Shown here one piece after another: positions 51,976-60,511 of a stretch of 64,000 nucleotides of DNA. Below the pieces are notes generated by a model. The model was not told where the DNA came from. It saw only the letters and a list, made by a program, of their open reading frames with translations, and searched no databases. Both the position numbers and the translations under genes were made by a program. This DNA is from Peribacillus sp. FSL P2-0133. Lineage in GTDB: Bacteria > Bacillota > Bacilli > Bacillales > DSM-1321. How positions within the stretch are numbered: position 1 is the first letter of the stretch; each line of letters starts with the position of its first letter. The stretch spans positions 494,001 through 558,000 of the forward strand of contig NZ_CP150254.1 of the NCBI RefSeq assembly GCF_037975445.1, in the 5' to 3' direction.

Positions 51976-52980
51976 ATGAGCATACCCATTCCTGTTACAC
52001 AGACAGCGAAAGCGAAGAAAAAGCTGGAACTATTCGACTTTTTCTATAAATACGGCACAATATTGACGATTATCATTCTGATTGTAATTTTTGCCGTGTC
52101 CAATCCATCTTTCATTCAAACGAATAATCTGATCAACATCCTGCGTTCCATTTCAATCGTGACCATCATTGCGATTGGCATTACGATATCCCTGACCGTG
52201 GATGGCTTCGACCTTTCCGTCGGCTCCGTCGCATCATTGGCCAATGCCATCGTCATATCAATGTTTGTCTGGTTTTCGCAGGATACATTAATCGCCATAT
52301 TAGCTGCGATCGGCGCCTCACTTGTCGTAGGGGCTTTGAATTCATTCATGATCGTTAAATTGAGAATTCCCGACATGCTGATGACATTGGCTACCATGTT
52401 CATTATCCAGGGAATTGCCCTTACTTATACAAAAGGGGCAACGGTTTCGCAAAATATGGTCATGCCCGACGGGACATTCGCAACAGGACTGATCAGCCCA
52501 TTTTTCGCCAAAATTGGCCAGGTACCATGGATAATCCTGATCATGGCAGTCATTGTGATTGCGACCCATATCTTTTTGACTTATACGAAGCACGGTCGTT
52601 ATATGTACATTATTGGGGGAAATAAGGAAGCGGCGAGACTTTCCGGGATATCGGTCAATAAATACAAAATCCTTGCCTATCTGCTGTCAGCTCTATTAGC
52701 TGCAATCGGGGGGATTGTCCTAGCTTCAAGGGTCATGACATCGGAAATCAATTCAGGGTCCCCCTATTTAATGGATGCCGTTGCAGCAGCCTTCATTGGT
52801 TCCTCCGTTTTAGGAGCGGGAAAACCGAATGCATTTGGAACCTTTGTCGGTGCAGTCCTGATCGGAATCCTTCAAAATGGTTTGATCATGATGTCCGTTC
52901 CGTATTATGCGATGGATATCGTCAAAGGAACAGTGCTGGCCCTTGCGCTCGCGGTAACCTATTACAAACAAAAACACTAA
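51976..52980 (+). CDS. Sugar-type ABC transporter permease (RbsC family)
   Basis: ATG 51976 (MSIPIPVTQTAKAKKK) follows CAGGAGGAAAATAGG; an in-frame ATG at 51934 lies inside the ATPase gene. The 334-residue permease has about nine or ten membrane segments and RbsC-family blocks: VDGFDLSVGSVASLANAIV, ALNSFMIVKLRIPDMLMTLATMFI, GGNKEAARLSGISVNKYKILAYLLSALLAAIGG and DAVAAAFIGSSVLGAGKPNAFGT. It completes a binding protein, ATPase and permease set under one SAM riboswitch. A strong terminator follows. Confidence 0.92.
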   Translation: MSIPIPVTQTAKAKKKLELFDFFYKYGTILTIIILIVIFAVSNPSFIQTNNLINILRSISIVTIIAIGITISLTVDGFDLSVGSVASLANAIVISMFVWFSQDTLIAILAAIGASLVVGALNSFMIVKLRIPDMLMTLATMFIIQGIALTYTKGATVSQNMVMPDGTFATGLISPFFAKIGQVPWIILIMAVIVIATHIFLTYTKHGRYMYIIGGNKEAARLSGISVNKYKILAYLLSALLAAIGGIVLASRVMTSEINSGSPYLMDAVAAAFIGSSVLGAGKPNAFGTFVGAVLIGILQNGLIMMSVPYYAMDIVKGTVLALALAVTYYKQKH

Positions 52981-53038
52981 AATGAATCTGTTACGTTAAT
53001 CTACAAGAAACCTATCATTGGGATTGTTGAATATTGAT

Positions 53039-53078
53039 AAAGATCCTGTTGGATATGCAACAGGATCTTTCCTTTTTT
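53039..53078 (+). terminator. Intrinsic terminator after the SAM-controlled ABC operon
   Basis: AAGATCCTGTTG pairs with CAACAGGATCTT around GATATG and is followed by TCCTTTTTT. Confidence 0.92.
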
Positions 53079-53327
53079 AAAAGGGACGGGTCATGGATAT
53101 AAATTTGCGCAACTTCATCATTTTACTTAATAATAATCAACTCTTTTTACTTTCGCTAAAATGGGGGCAGTAGGACCTTTTGCTCCCTCATTGATGGAGT
53201 ATAAACATTGACCACAATAGTCAATTTTTATAGGGAACTTACTTTACCTTTTAATAAGATTGATAATGATCTATTGTAAAGTATGAACATTCATATCCTA
53301 TACTTATCTAAAGGAGAGTGTAAACTT

Positions 53328-53687
53328 ATGCGTGAAACCTGTGTTCCGACTGGCGTGAAACCAAATGACACTGGCTTTGGATATACGTTGTCCTTAATAG
53401 GCGGCAAGTATAAAATGATCATAATGTATTGGCTGTCTGAAAATAAGGTTATGCGGCATAATCAGCTGAAGCGAAGTATCGGTACCATTTCCTTTAAAAC
53501 ACTAAGCATCATGTTAAAAGAGTTGGAGGCAGACGGCCTTATCATACGCAAGGAATTTCCCCAAATACCCCCAAAAGTAGAATATTCATTATCTGAACGT
53601 GGTCTATCTCTCATTCCATTGTTAAATTTGATGTGCGAGTGGGGAGAAAAAAACAGTTTGCCAGCTCAGGAGTCTGTACAGCCGTAG
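53328..53687 (+). CDS. HxlR-family winged-helix regulator
   Basis: ATG 53328 (MRETCVPTGVKPND) follows AAAGGAGAGTG; 15 in-frame codons before it cover the ribosome site. The 119-residue regulator has the HxlR pattern: TLSLIGGKYKMIIMYWL, FKTLSIMLKELEADGLIIRKEFPQIPPKVEYSLSERG. One N-terminal cysteine (Cys5) is present, as in the redox/quinone-sensing YodB and CatR members, where a conserved N-terminal Cys is modified. The nearby convergent flavoprotein gene is a plausible target, with a palindromic site in its promoter region. The thiol-sensing role is inference. Confidence 0.88.
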   Translation: MRETCVPTGVKPNDTGFGYTLSLIGGKYKMIIMYWLSENKVMRHNQLKRSIGTISFKTLSIMLKELEADGLIIRKEFPQIPPKVEYSLSERGLSLIPLLNLMCEWGEKNSLPAQESVQP

Positions 53688-53710
53688 GTGTAGCTATTTT
53701 GATTAATTCA

Positions 53711-53748
53711 AAAGAAGTATTTCCCTAACAAGGAAATACTTCTTTAAT
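53711..53748. terminator. Bidirectional terminator between convergent genes
   Basis: AGAAGTATTTCC (53713-53724) pairs with GGAAATACTTCT (53732-53743) around CTAACAA; short T-rich stretches lie on both sides. Confidence 0.75.
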
Positions 53749-53759
53749 GGAACTGCCTA

Positions 53760-54290
53760 TTAAAGGTTGTCGACAAAATTCAAATAATCTTGTGCGCTTT
53801 TTTCCAATTCGCTTGCGGACGGCTCATTTTCAGCACCATAAAACGCAAAGAATGAACGATAATCTGCATTGCAGTATAGGAAGGTAGTTTCAAAGGGAGA
53901 TAATAAATGTTCAAGTGTATAGCGATAACTTCCCTCTTCACTATAATCTTCTTTGTTAATTCCGGCAGATACAGCTAAAGCAGCTTTGCGATGCTTTAAT
54001 TTATCGCCTCCATTTGAACCATAAGCCCAACCATATGTAAAAACATCGTCAAGCCATCTTTTTAGGAGAGGCGGACAATTAAACCAATAAAAAGGGAACT
54101 GTAAAACAAGATTACTATGCGATTCGATTAATTGCTGTTCTTTTTCCGCATTAATGTTTCCGTCAGGGTAAACCTTATTCAATTCGTGTAATGTATACTT
54201 TTCCGGATATTTCCTGAGCTCTTCTACCCATCTCTTATTTATGACGGATGTTTCTAGACTTGGGTGTGATACGATAACAAGAGTTTTCAA
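53760..54290 (-). CDS. NAD(P)H oxidoreductase of the flavodoxin-fold quinone reductase family
   Basis: The 176-residue protein resembles the YwrO/MdaB/KefF group: TLVIVSHPSLETSVINKRWVEEL (FMN phosphate loop), SNLVLQFPFYWFNCPPLLKRWLDDVFTYGWAYG (the conserved P-x-x-W-x-x-P-x-x-L-K block) and KAALAVSAGINKEDYSEEG. These FAD/FMN enzymes reduce quinones or nitro compounds by two electrons and protect against electrophiles. The ATG follows GGAGGAGAAATCTTTG. An HxlR-type regulator gene is convergent to it, and an inverted repeat upstream (54328-54362) is a likely operator. Confidence 0.88.
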   Translation of the reverse strand: MKTLVIVSHPSLETSVINKRWVEELRKYPEKYTLHELNKVYPDGNINAEKEQQLIESHSNLVLQFPFYWFNCPPLLKRWLDDVFTYGWAYGSNGGDKLKHRKAALAVSAGINKEDYSEEGSYRYTLEHLLSPFETTFLYCNADYRSFFAFYGAENEPSASELEKSAQDYLNFVDNL

Positions 54291-54327
54291 AGATTTCTCC
54301 TCCTTAATTATTATTTATCTTAAGTAT

Positions 54328-54362
54328 AAAGTGCACTCTGCAAGTACGTAAGTATGCACTTT
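54328..54362. promoter_or_regulatory. Inverted repeat upstream of the NAD(P)H oxidoreductase, candidate HxlR operator
   Basis: AAAGTGCA (54328-54335) and TGCACTTT (54355-54362) are perfect complements enclosing CAAGTACGTAAGTA, itself rich in GTAC/GTAA half-sites as in HxlR-family operators. It sits 38 bp before the ATG on the minus strand, overlapping where the promoter should be. Confidence 0.6.
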
Positions 54363-54609
54363 TAGTATTGGTACTTACCTAAAGGAGAGTGTTAAATCGG
54401 TATAAGTCTTTAAAGAGATTAGAAAAGAATGAATGGATTTCTTCTTACTGGGGGGTGAGCAAGGACCTCGTTCTTTGTCGTTCAGCTCTTTTCCTTTGGG
54501 TTCTAAAGTGACCGGTAGTTGCATAAGATTTTTTTTACTTTATAATTAGTACCAGGTATTAATATCAGTTATAAAATTGATGCAATTCATAACACGAGGT
54601 GGTTATTTT

Positions 54610-55593
54610 ATGTTCAAATCCAAAGCACGTATTACTGCGATAGGTTCTTATGTTCCAGAAAAAAGCTTAACAAATAAGGACTTAGAAAGAATGGTTGAAA
54701 CCAATGATGAATGGATTGTTAAACGTACTGGTATTAAAGAGCGAAGAATTGCACATGAAGAAGAGTTTACTAGTGATATAAGTTATAAAGCTGTAAAGGA
54801 TTTAATGGAACGGTATGATAAATCTGTCGAAGATGTTGATATGATTATTGTCTGTACCTTTACACCTGATTTTAACACTCCGAGTGTAGCTTCTTTAGTC
54901 CAAGCAAAGCTAGGTATTAAGAATACTGGAGCTATTGATTTAAACGCAGCTTGTGCAGGATTTACTTATGGGTTGCATGTAGCTAATGGATTAGTAACAT
55001 CTGGTTTAAACAAGAAAGTTCTTGTTATTGGAGCTGATACTTTATCTAAAATTATGGACTATGAAGATCGAGCCACTTGTATTTTATTTGGAGATGGTGG
55101 AGGAGCAGTTCTTGTAGAATATGATGAAAAACAGCCAAGTTTTATTTCTTCACATTTATATTCGGAAGGAGAAGGCGGAAAAAATTTATATAGTACAAAC
55201 CTATCGACACGTATAAATGGTGAAGACTTGAATAATAGTGGTAATCTTGTTCAAAATGGACGTGAGGTTTATAAATGGGCTGTTACTACTGTTCCAAAAG
55301 GAATGCAAACTGTTATGAAAAATACTGATTTGCATTTGAATGATGTTGATTGGTTCGTTCCGCATAGTGCAAATTTAAGAATGATTGAGTCAATATGTGA
55401 TAGAAGTGGCTTTCCAATTGAGCGTACTTTATATAGCTTAGTGGAATATGGAAATACTTCTTCAGCAACAATACCATTAGCTTTAGATCAAGGAGTAAGT
55501 GAAGGAAAGCTAAATAATGGTGAGAAGCTTTTATTATATGGTTTCGGTGGTGGGTTAGCACAAGCAGGATTGCTTATCAATTGGACTCTATAA
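54610..55593 (+). CDS. fabH: Beta-ketoacyl-ACP synthase III (FabH type)
   Basis: ATG 54610 (MFKSKARITAIGSYVPE) follows CGAGGTGG. The 327-residue enzyme has the complete Cys-His-Asn triad: Cys115 in DLNAACAGFTYG, His252 in WFVPHSANLR and Asn282 in EYGNTSSATIP. FabH enzymes start fatty-acid synthesis by condensing a short acyl-CoA with malonyl-ACP; the Bacillus second copy (YhfB/FabHB) favours branched primers. It stands alone, away from other fatty-acid genes, and its DNA is AT-richer than most neighbours, so acquisition by transfer is possible. Confidence 0.92.
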   Translation: MFKSKARITAIGSYVPEKSLTNKDLERMVETNDEWIVKRTGIKERRIAHEEEFTSDISYKAVKDLMERYDKSVEDVDMIIVCTFTPDFNTPSVASLVQAKLGIKNTGAIDLNAACAGFTYGLHVANGLVTSGLNKKVLVIGADTLSKIMDYEDRATCILFGDGGGAVLVEYDEKQPSFISSHLYSEGEGGKNLYSTNLSTRINGEDLNNSGNLVQNGREVYKWAVTTVPKGMQTVMKNTDLHLNDVDWFVPHSANLRMIESICDRSGFPIERTLYSLVEYGNTSSATIPLALDQGVSEGKLNNGEKLLLYGFGGGLAQAGLLINWTL

Positions 55594-55676
55594 CACTTTT
55601 TTCTGTTACTGATCAGCAGCTTTGTTCTTATTGATCTAAAGGGCCAGTTTAAGTTAACAAGGATACTAAAATAACA

Positions 55677-55712
55677 AAAAGACACCGTACTAATAGGTAT
55701 GGTGTCTTTGAA
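55677..55712 (+). terminator. Intrinsic terminator after fabH
   Basis: AAAGACACCGTAC pairs with GTATGGTGTCTTT (one mismatch) around TAATAG, followed by GAATTATCTT. A second short stem GGGCGGAAGTCCGCC follows at about 55744. Confidence 0.65.
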
Positions 55713-55882
55713 TTATCTTAAGGGAGTTCAAAATCTCCAAATGGGCGGAAGTCCGCCTTTAGTAAGGAGTTTGGGTTGGTTAGTGATAAGTGAAAAGGGC
55801 CAAAATATCATGTTTACTCCAATATTTAACGGGAATGCTATTTACAGTATATATCCCTGAAATTTGAGGAGGAAATTTTAAC

Positions 55883-57103
55883 ATGCTTGATGCTAAGACC
55901 ATAGAAATCGTTCAGTCAACAGCACCTGTTCTCAAGGAACATAGTAAACCAATAGGAAAGAGATTTTATGAATTACTATTTTCAAAAGCTCCTGATTTGT
56001 ATAATCTTTTTAACCAAACGAACCAAAAAAGAGGAATCCAACAGGAGGCATTGGGATATGCTGTCTATGCTGCAGGTGAACATATTACGAACCTTGAAGC
56101 GATAAAACCGGTAATTAAAAGAGTTACTGAGAAACATCGTGCCATAGGGGTCAAGCCTGAACAGTATCCGGTTGTAGGTGAAACATTGCTTCAAGCAGTT
56201 AAAGATGTGTTGGGTGACACAGCCACAGATGAAATCATTGAGGCATGGGGAAAGGCCTATGGCTATATTGCCGATGCCTTTATTGATATTGAAAAAAACC
56301 TTTATGAGGAAACAGAACATCAGCCTGGTGGATGGGAAGGATATCGAAGTTTCAATATCGATAAAAAGATAAAAGAAAGTGATGTGGTAACCTCCTTTTA
56401 TCTAAAGCCTACAGACGGAAAAACCATTGCCTCCTATCATGCTGGGCAATACTTAACACTTAAGGCTGAAATTCCTGGCGAGAAATATACGCACATACGC
56501 CATTACAGTCTTTCGGATTCACCTGGTAAGGATTACTACCGAATTAGTGTTAAACGTGAAGATGCCCATGGAGATGCTCCATCTGGAATTGTATCTAACT
56601 ATTTGCATAAACAGCTGCAAGTTGGAGATATGCTGCAATTTTCTGCTCCTGCAGGTGACTTCGAACTGGATAACACTGATTTACCCGTTGTTCTAATTAG
56701 TGGGGGTATTGGAATTACACCTTTGCTTAGCATGTTAAATACCATTATAGAAAAGCAACCACAACGTCAGGTTACGTTTATCCATGCAACAAGCAATAGT
56801 CAAACACATGCTTTTAAAGATCATCTGCAACAAATAGTGAATGAACACCAACATATAAAATCATATGTAGTCTATGGTGCACCAACAGAAGCCGATCGAA
56901 CCTCTGGACATTTTGATAAAGAAGGATACGTGGGTTTAGACTTCCTGCAATCTATCGTTCCATCAAAAGAAGCTAATTTTTATTTCTGCGGACCTATTCC
57001 TTTTATGGTAGCAATCAATGAGGCCCTGAATAAATGGAGTGTATCGAAAGACCATATTCATTATGAAGTATTTAGTCCACTCGCTATTTTAGGAGAAGAA
57101 TAA
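55883..57103 (+). CDS. hmp: Flavohemoglobin (nitric oxide dioxygenase)
   Basis: The 406-residue protein has an N-terminal globin domain (1-140) with proximal His in TEKHRAIGVKPEQYPVVG and distal residues in FYELLFSKAPDLYNLFN. A FAD-binding domain (about 150-260; HIRHYSLSD) and an NAD-binding domain (about 265-400; VVLISGGIGITPLLSML, FYFCGPIPFM) follow. Hmp converts nitric oxide to nitrate with O2 and NADH. The start follows GGAGGAAATTTTAAC. The upstream 290 bp should hold NO- or redox-responsive sites, but I could not point to one safely. Confidence 0.96.
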   Translation: MLDAKTIEIVQSTAPVLKEHSKPIGKRFYELLFSKAPDLYNLFNQTNQKRGIQQEALGYAVYAAGEHITNLEAIKPVIKRVTEKHRAIGVKPEQYPVVGETLLQAVKDVLGDTATDEIIEAWGKAYGYIADAFIDIEKNLYEETEHQPGGWEGYRSFNIDKKIKESDVVTSFYLKPTDGKTIASYHAGQYLTLKAEIPGEKYTHIRHYSLSDSPGKDYYRISVKREDAHGDAPSGIVSNYLHKQLQVGDMLQFSAPAGDFELDNTDLPVVLISGGIGITPLLSMLNTIIEKQPQRQVTFIHATSNSQTHAFKDHLQQIVNEHQHIKSYVVYGAPTEADRTSGHFDKEGYVGLDFLQSIVPSKEANFYFCGPIPFMVAINEALNKWSVSKDHIHYEVFSPLAILGEE

Positions 57104-57143
57104 GTAAACTAAATTTGTGAATAAAAAGGATCTTTCATTGAAG

Positions 57144-57297
57144 TGAACCCAAAAAGTTAGGCACTTTATTTAATTATGCAGCCTTGAGGGCATGAACCTG
57201 GTAATCTACCGGGCTCATGCCTTTTAATTTTATCTTGATTCGTTGATGATTGTAGTAATGGAAATATTCTTCTAGTTCTTGTTGAGATGCTTCATGT
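57144..57297 (-). mobile_element. Remnant of an IS3-family insertion sequence
   Basis: TGAACCCAAAAAGTTAG at 57144 is a typical IS3-family terminal repeat. From about 57296 down to a TAA at 57174, the minus strand encodes the end of an IS3 transposase OrfB: EASQQELEEYFHYYNHQR, then KLKGMSPVDYQVHALKAA. The rest of the element, including the DDE core and the other end, is missing; the sequence joins a permease fragment at about 57298. Confidence 0.88.
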
Positions 57298-57922
57298 CAT
57301 TTTTGTGCAATGGATTTAGGTTTTTTTCCTTAAAGAGTATCATTCCTATTCTAACTTTCGGTGTGACCTTTAATTTAATAAACGGTTCAATTGTCGTTAT
57401 CGTTGCCATGAATGCCCCATATAGGTTAAAGACATTTATAGCAAGCTGTCCAAAGATGATTATAAAGAACATGATTAAAGCAAAATTTCCAAACAGGCTG
57501 GCCAAATTACCGCCAGAGTGATTAAGGAAGTTAGGAATCGCTATGGTTAAGGTTGCGCCTAATGTCATCATCCATATAGTCCCGATGACTGTGCCAGCGT
57601 AACTATACCAAAATGTATGGGCAGTGGGTGTGGTTATCGGTAGATAGCGAGAATAGTCCGGAACGTAGGGGGCATATGCCAATTGCCATGTAGCAACCAT
57701 ACTGACTGCCAACAAAAACACTGGTAAATCTAAATTTCCCATTGCCCAACTGCCTGCCGGAACTTGCAATTGGAAGACTATATATGTAGCTACAATATAA
57801 ATACAGAGAGACGCCCAGGACAATAATTTTTGCATTTTATGAATTAGGTTATAGCCATAAATGGTGGCCACGAAACAAAGAACATTTAACAGTATTATGC
57901 TCCAAGTTTGGTCGATCTTTGT
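57298..57922 (-). pseudogene. Fragment of an NCS1 cytosine/purine permease
   Basis: The minus-strand frame encodes the middle of a nucleobase:cation symporter-1 protein: DQTWSIILLNVLCFVATIYG (from about 57915), WQLAYAPYVPDYSRYLP, then FWYSYAGTVIGTIWMMTLGA. A TGA at 57925-57923 lies just before the homologous part. At the other end the protein runs into the IS3 fragment. The family has about 12 membrane segments, and here only about six remain, so both ends are lost. GTG at 57871 is an internal codon of the old gene rather than a start. Confidence 0.82.
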
Positions 57923-58511
57923 TCAAAGAGCGAAATAAATAAAATGCTTCGTGAAATTAAACAAGCGTGGATTACACCGATATTAATAGTTTAAAAGTCT
58001 TGTCCTATACACAAGGCTTTTTTTGAATTAAGGTCAAGAGGTTAATACTTGATATATGTGATGGCAAGATGGCTTATTTAGCTGAAAAATTATAGAATTG
58101 AGTAGTTGCTTAACTGGCTAGCCGAGACACTAAAGCCACTTGCTTTGATGAGGCTTGGCAGACAGCCGGCGGAAAGGGAGCAGATTTCTGAAATCAACTG
58201 AATCTTTTTAAAAGAAAAAAACTGTAGGCAAAACTCTTTTCTTCGAATTTGTCTACAGTCTGTGAGTGGCTGCTGCTTACATAGCTGCTTTTTTTTATTG
58301 CCAAAGTCACTGCCGCTTTTTTTTGACTGTCTGCAATTTCTTTTTAGTTTGAACTTTCTACAGCAGTTCCTGAAAATTAAACTGATTCCCTTGATATATC
58401 AAGGTTTTCTTCGGTGTCACTCATAAGTTGCATAGTAATGCGCTTATTACTATCTTTACTTTGCATAATTTATCTCACAATACTAGGAGTAAGAAAGGCG
58501 ATGAACTCATT
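57923..58511. other. Decayed intergenic region with orphan hairpins
   Basis: No gene is supported. An orphan terminator-like stem (AAGTCTTGT with ACAAGGCTT, then T run) lies at 57995-58025. Another stem pairs ACTGTAG (58221) with CTACAGT (58253), followed by GCTGCTTTTTTTT near 58285. These look like the ends of lost genes next to the IS3 scar. The last 60 bp lead into the XRE-type gene. Confidence 0.45.
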
Positions 58512-58964
58512 ATGATTTTTAGCGAACGATTAAAAAAAGAACGGGAAAAAAGAAATTGGTCACAAAATGATCTTGCAGAGAAGATTCACGTGAGTCGCCA
58601 ATCTGTGTCCAAATGGGAAACGGGAAAAAATTATCCAAGTATTGAAGTAATCATTAATTTAAGTGATTTATTTCAAATTACGGTAGATGAATTATTAAGG
58701 AGTGACGAGGAATTGAAAGAAAAAATAATAAGGGAAAGTAAGCAGTTAGCATTTCCAAAAAGGAAAATGTTTTTTGATATCGTGCTATTAATAGGAGCAT
58801 TTTTGTTAGTGTCTAAATTAACCATTTTTGGTCTTAACAAATTTGCTGGGACCGATATTACAATTTTAAAAAGCATGCCAGTTGTATCGAATTTTTTACC
58901 ATTAGCTTTGATGGTTATTGGTGGTGTAGGTTCAGACTATTTGAAAGATAAATATGTAGATTGA
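58512..58964 (+). CDS. XRE-family regulator with C-terminal membrane segments
   Basis: The product of about 150 residues begins with a helix-turn-helix (MIFSERLKKEREKRNWSQNDLAEKIHVSRQSVSKWETGKNYPSIEVIINLSDLFQITVDELL) and ends with two membrane segments (FDIVLLIGAFLLVSKLTIFG and VVSNFLPLALMVIGGVGSDY). Such membrane-anchored XRE regulators are common in Bacillota. ATG 58512 starts the domain exactly; the best Shine-Dalgarno (GAAAGG, 58492) is somewhat far, so an upstream in-frame start cannot be excluded. No adjacent partner gene indicates its target. Confidence 0.8.
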   Translation: MIFSERLKKEREKRNWSQNDLAEKIHVSRQSVSKWETGKNYPSIEVIINLSDLFQITVDELLRSDEELKEKIIRESKQLAFPKRKMFFDIVLLIGAFLLVSKLTIFGLNKFAGTDITILKSMPVVSNFLPLALMVIGGVGSDYLKDKYVD

Positions 58965-59060
58965 AAGGAACCTGCGTATAAAACTGTATAATGAATCACA
59001 AAATGGAATCTTTTTTCCTTATGTTGGGGGGGAAGGGAGGCTATTTGATTGAACTTGATC

Positions 59061-59097
59061 ATAAAAGAACAGAACCTTTGATTTTAGGTTCTGTTCC
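59061..59097 (-). terminator. Intrinsic terminator after the gene at 59104
   Basis: GAACAGAACCT (59067-59077) pairs with AGGTTCTGTTC (59086-59096); the minus-strand transcript ends in TTTTAT. Confidence 0.85.
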
Positions 59098-59103
59098 TAT
59101 TTG

Positions 59104-59460
59104 TTATTTGAACTTTTGCACTTCTTCTTTTCCCTCGAATTTGTTATCTTTCAATATGCCGATTTCTTCAATATGGTTTCGTGCCGCTTCATCCCCTAAT
59201 TTATAAATGAGGGCATAAAGTCTTTTCATGGCTGCATCGTATTTATCATTTGCCCGGTCATGATGATAGAGAAGGTAGGGCACATGTGAACGGGCATATG
59301 CCTCCAGGTCATCTGTCCGGTGTTCCTCCAAGCATTGTTTCAATTCTGCAAGTTCCTCATCAGTTGCGTGTATAGTGAAGCTTGGATTCTCTTCAAGTTT
59401 TTGTCCGAGTACGTCGCCGCTGACCAAATCGACATGGTAGGTCTGTTTTTCCTGCATCAT
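59104..59460 (-). CDS. Conserved small acidic protein of unknown function
   Basis: Several ATG codons (59472, 59469, 59460, 59457) could start the protein. AAAGGATG is closest to the first two, so 59460 is a compromise based on spacing. The product of about 118 residues has a strand-rich N terminus (TYHVDLVSGDVLGQKLEENPSFTIHATDEELAELK) and a helical C terminus with RSHVPYLLYHHDRANDKYDAAMKRLYALIYKLGDE. I recall similar short proteins in Bacillaceae, sometimes labelled hydrolase without evidence. No catalytic motif is obvious; the paired histidines could bind metal. Confidence 0.7.
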   Translation of the reverse strand: MMQEKQTYHVDLVSGDVLGQKLEENPSFTIHATDEELAELKQCLEEHRTDDLEAYARSHVPYLLYHHDRANDKYDAAMKRLYALIYKLGDEAARNHIEEIGILKDNKFEGKEEVQKFK

Positions 59461-59634
59461 TCTGCACATCATCCTTTCAAGCGTTTATCTATGCTGTACC
59501 ACTATTTGTAAAAAGTTAATCATGAACGTAAACATTTCCTTAATGAAAAAGATAGGAAATAGAGGTATCGGATTTCTTATCAAATGGTTTAAGATGGATT
59601 TACAGAATATTATGGAAAAGTGAGGGGTGACATA

Positions 59635-60321
59635 GTGAAGAGGTCAATCATGGTTATTTTTTTTGTGTTGATTGCTTCAGGCTGCGTAACAAGGAATTAT
59701 GATTCCAATATGGATTTAGGGAAAAGTCAGTTGAATGAGGAAAATTATTTAGAAGCCCATGAGGCATTTGAATTAGCTTATAAAGAAGCAAAAACACCGG
59801 AAGCAAGGGAGTTAATGGATCTTTCAGGTTTTCTGGCAAGTGGGATGAAGAATTACGACGAACAGGATTTTGGTTCGGCCAAAAGCGATTTTGAAAAAGC
59901 AACCGCATATAAAGCAAAATACCGGGAAGGTAAACAAATGGTTTCAAAGGGGGGGGAAATGCAGCTGGTATCAAACTCCGCCACGATAGAAACTGTAGAG
60001 GGGAATGACGAACCGGTGGAGGAAGCAACTGAGGACGGATCCAAAGTAGAAGATAAGGCGGCAACGGAAACAAAAGGCAAAGGAAGCAAGGATTCGGTCA
60101 GTACATTAAGTAAATCTCAGGCGGAGAAGCTTGTGAAGGATTATGTGGACATGGAAAATTTCCCGAATTTGCATATCGAACATGATCATGATTCCGAAAA
60201 GGGAGATTACATTTTTCATGTTTTCGAGGTGGATGAACCTAGTCAGAAAAGTGGCCATAAAACCACTTGGGGCTGGTATGGCGTGAATAAGAAGACTAAA
60301 GAAGTTTATGAAGTCATGTAA
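59635..60321 (+). CDS. Secreted lipoprotein with tandem helical repeats
   Basis: GTG 59635 (VKRSIMVIFFVLIASGC) is chosen because GAGGGGTG lies upstream and the signal peptide then has normal length. The lipobox IASGC sits at about residue 17. The mature protein has TPR-like helices (LGKSQLNEENYLEAHEAFELAYKEAK, KNYDEQDFGSAKSDFEKATAYK), a low-complexity acidic/Thr linker (EEATEDGSKVEDKAATETKG) and a C-terminal alpha/beta region (LVKDYVDMENFPNLHIEHDHD, YIFHVFEVDE, TTWGWYGVNKKTKEVYEV). Function unknown; it probably works on the outer face of the membrane. The HtrA protease gene follows after a terminator. Confidence 0.78.
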   Translation: MKRSIMVIFFVLIASGCVTRNYDSNMDLGKSQLNEENYLEAHEAFELAYKEAKTPEARELMDLSGFLASGMKNYDEQDFGSAKSDFEKATAYKAKYREGKQMVSKGGEMQLVSNSATIETVEGNDEPVEEATEDGSKVEDKAATETKGKGSKDSVSTLSKSQAEKLVKDYVDMENFPNLHIEHDHDSEKGDYIFHVFEVDEPSQKSGHKTTWGWYGVNKKTKEVYEVM

Positions 60322-60342
60322 GGATAACTGAATGTTCGGATT

Positions 60343-60373
60343 AAAGGCCCTTGTAGAGGCCTTTTTATTTTGT
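60343..60373 (+). terminator. Intrinsic terminator after the lipoprotein gene
   Basis: AAAGGCC (60343-60349) pairs with GGCCTTT (60358-60364) around CTTGTAGA, followed by TTATTTTG. Confidence 0.8.
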
Positions 60374-60511
60374 GGTGCGGCAAAGTAACAGGATTCGATA
60401 AAATTTTAATTTTTTTAAAAAGGTCACCTTATTCTTTATTTTCTTAAGAATTTTTTAATATTTACTGTTTATGATTGAGCCAAGTAAAGGACAATCCTAG
60501 GAGGGGTAAAG

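Noticed and set aside
57272..57871. Complete 199-residue membrane protein
   Set aside because: Homology to NCS1 permeases continues upstream of its GTG until an in-frame stop, and its C terminus is translated IS3 DNA, so it is a fragment.
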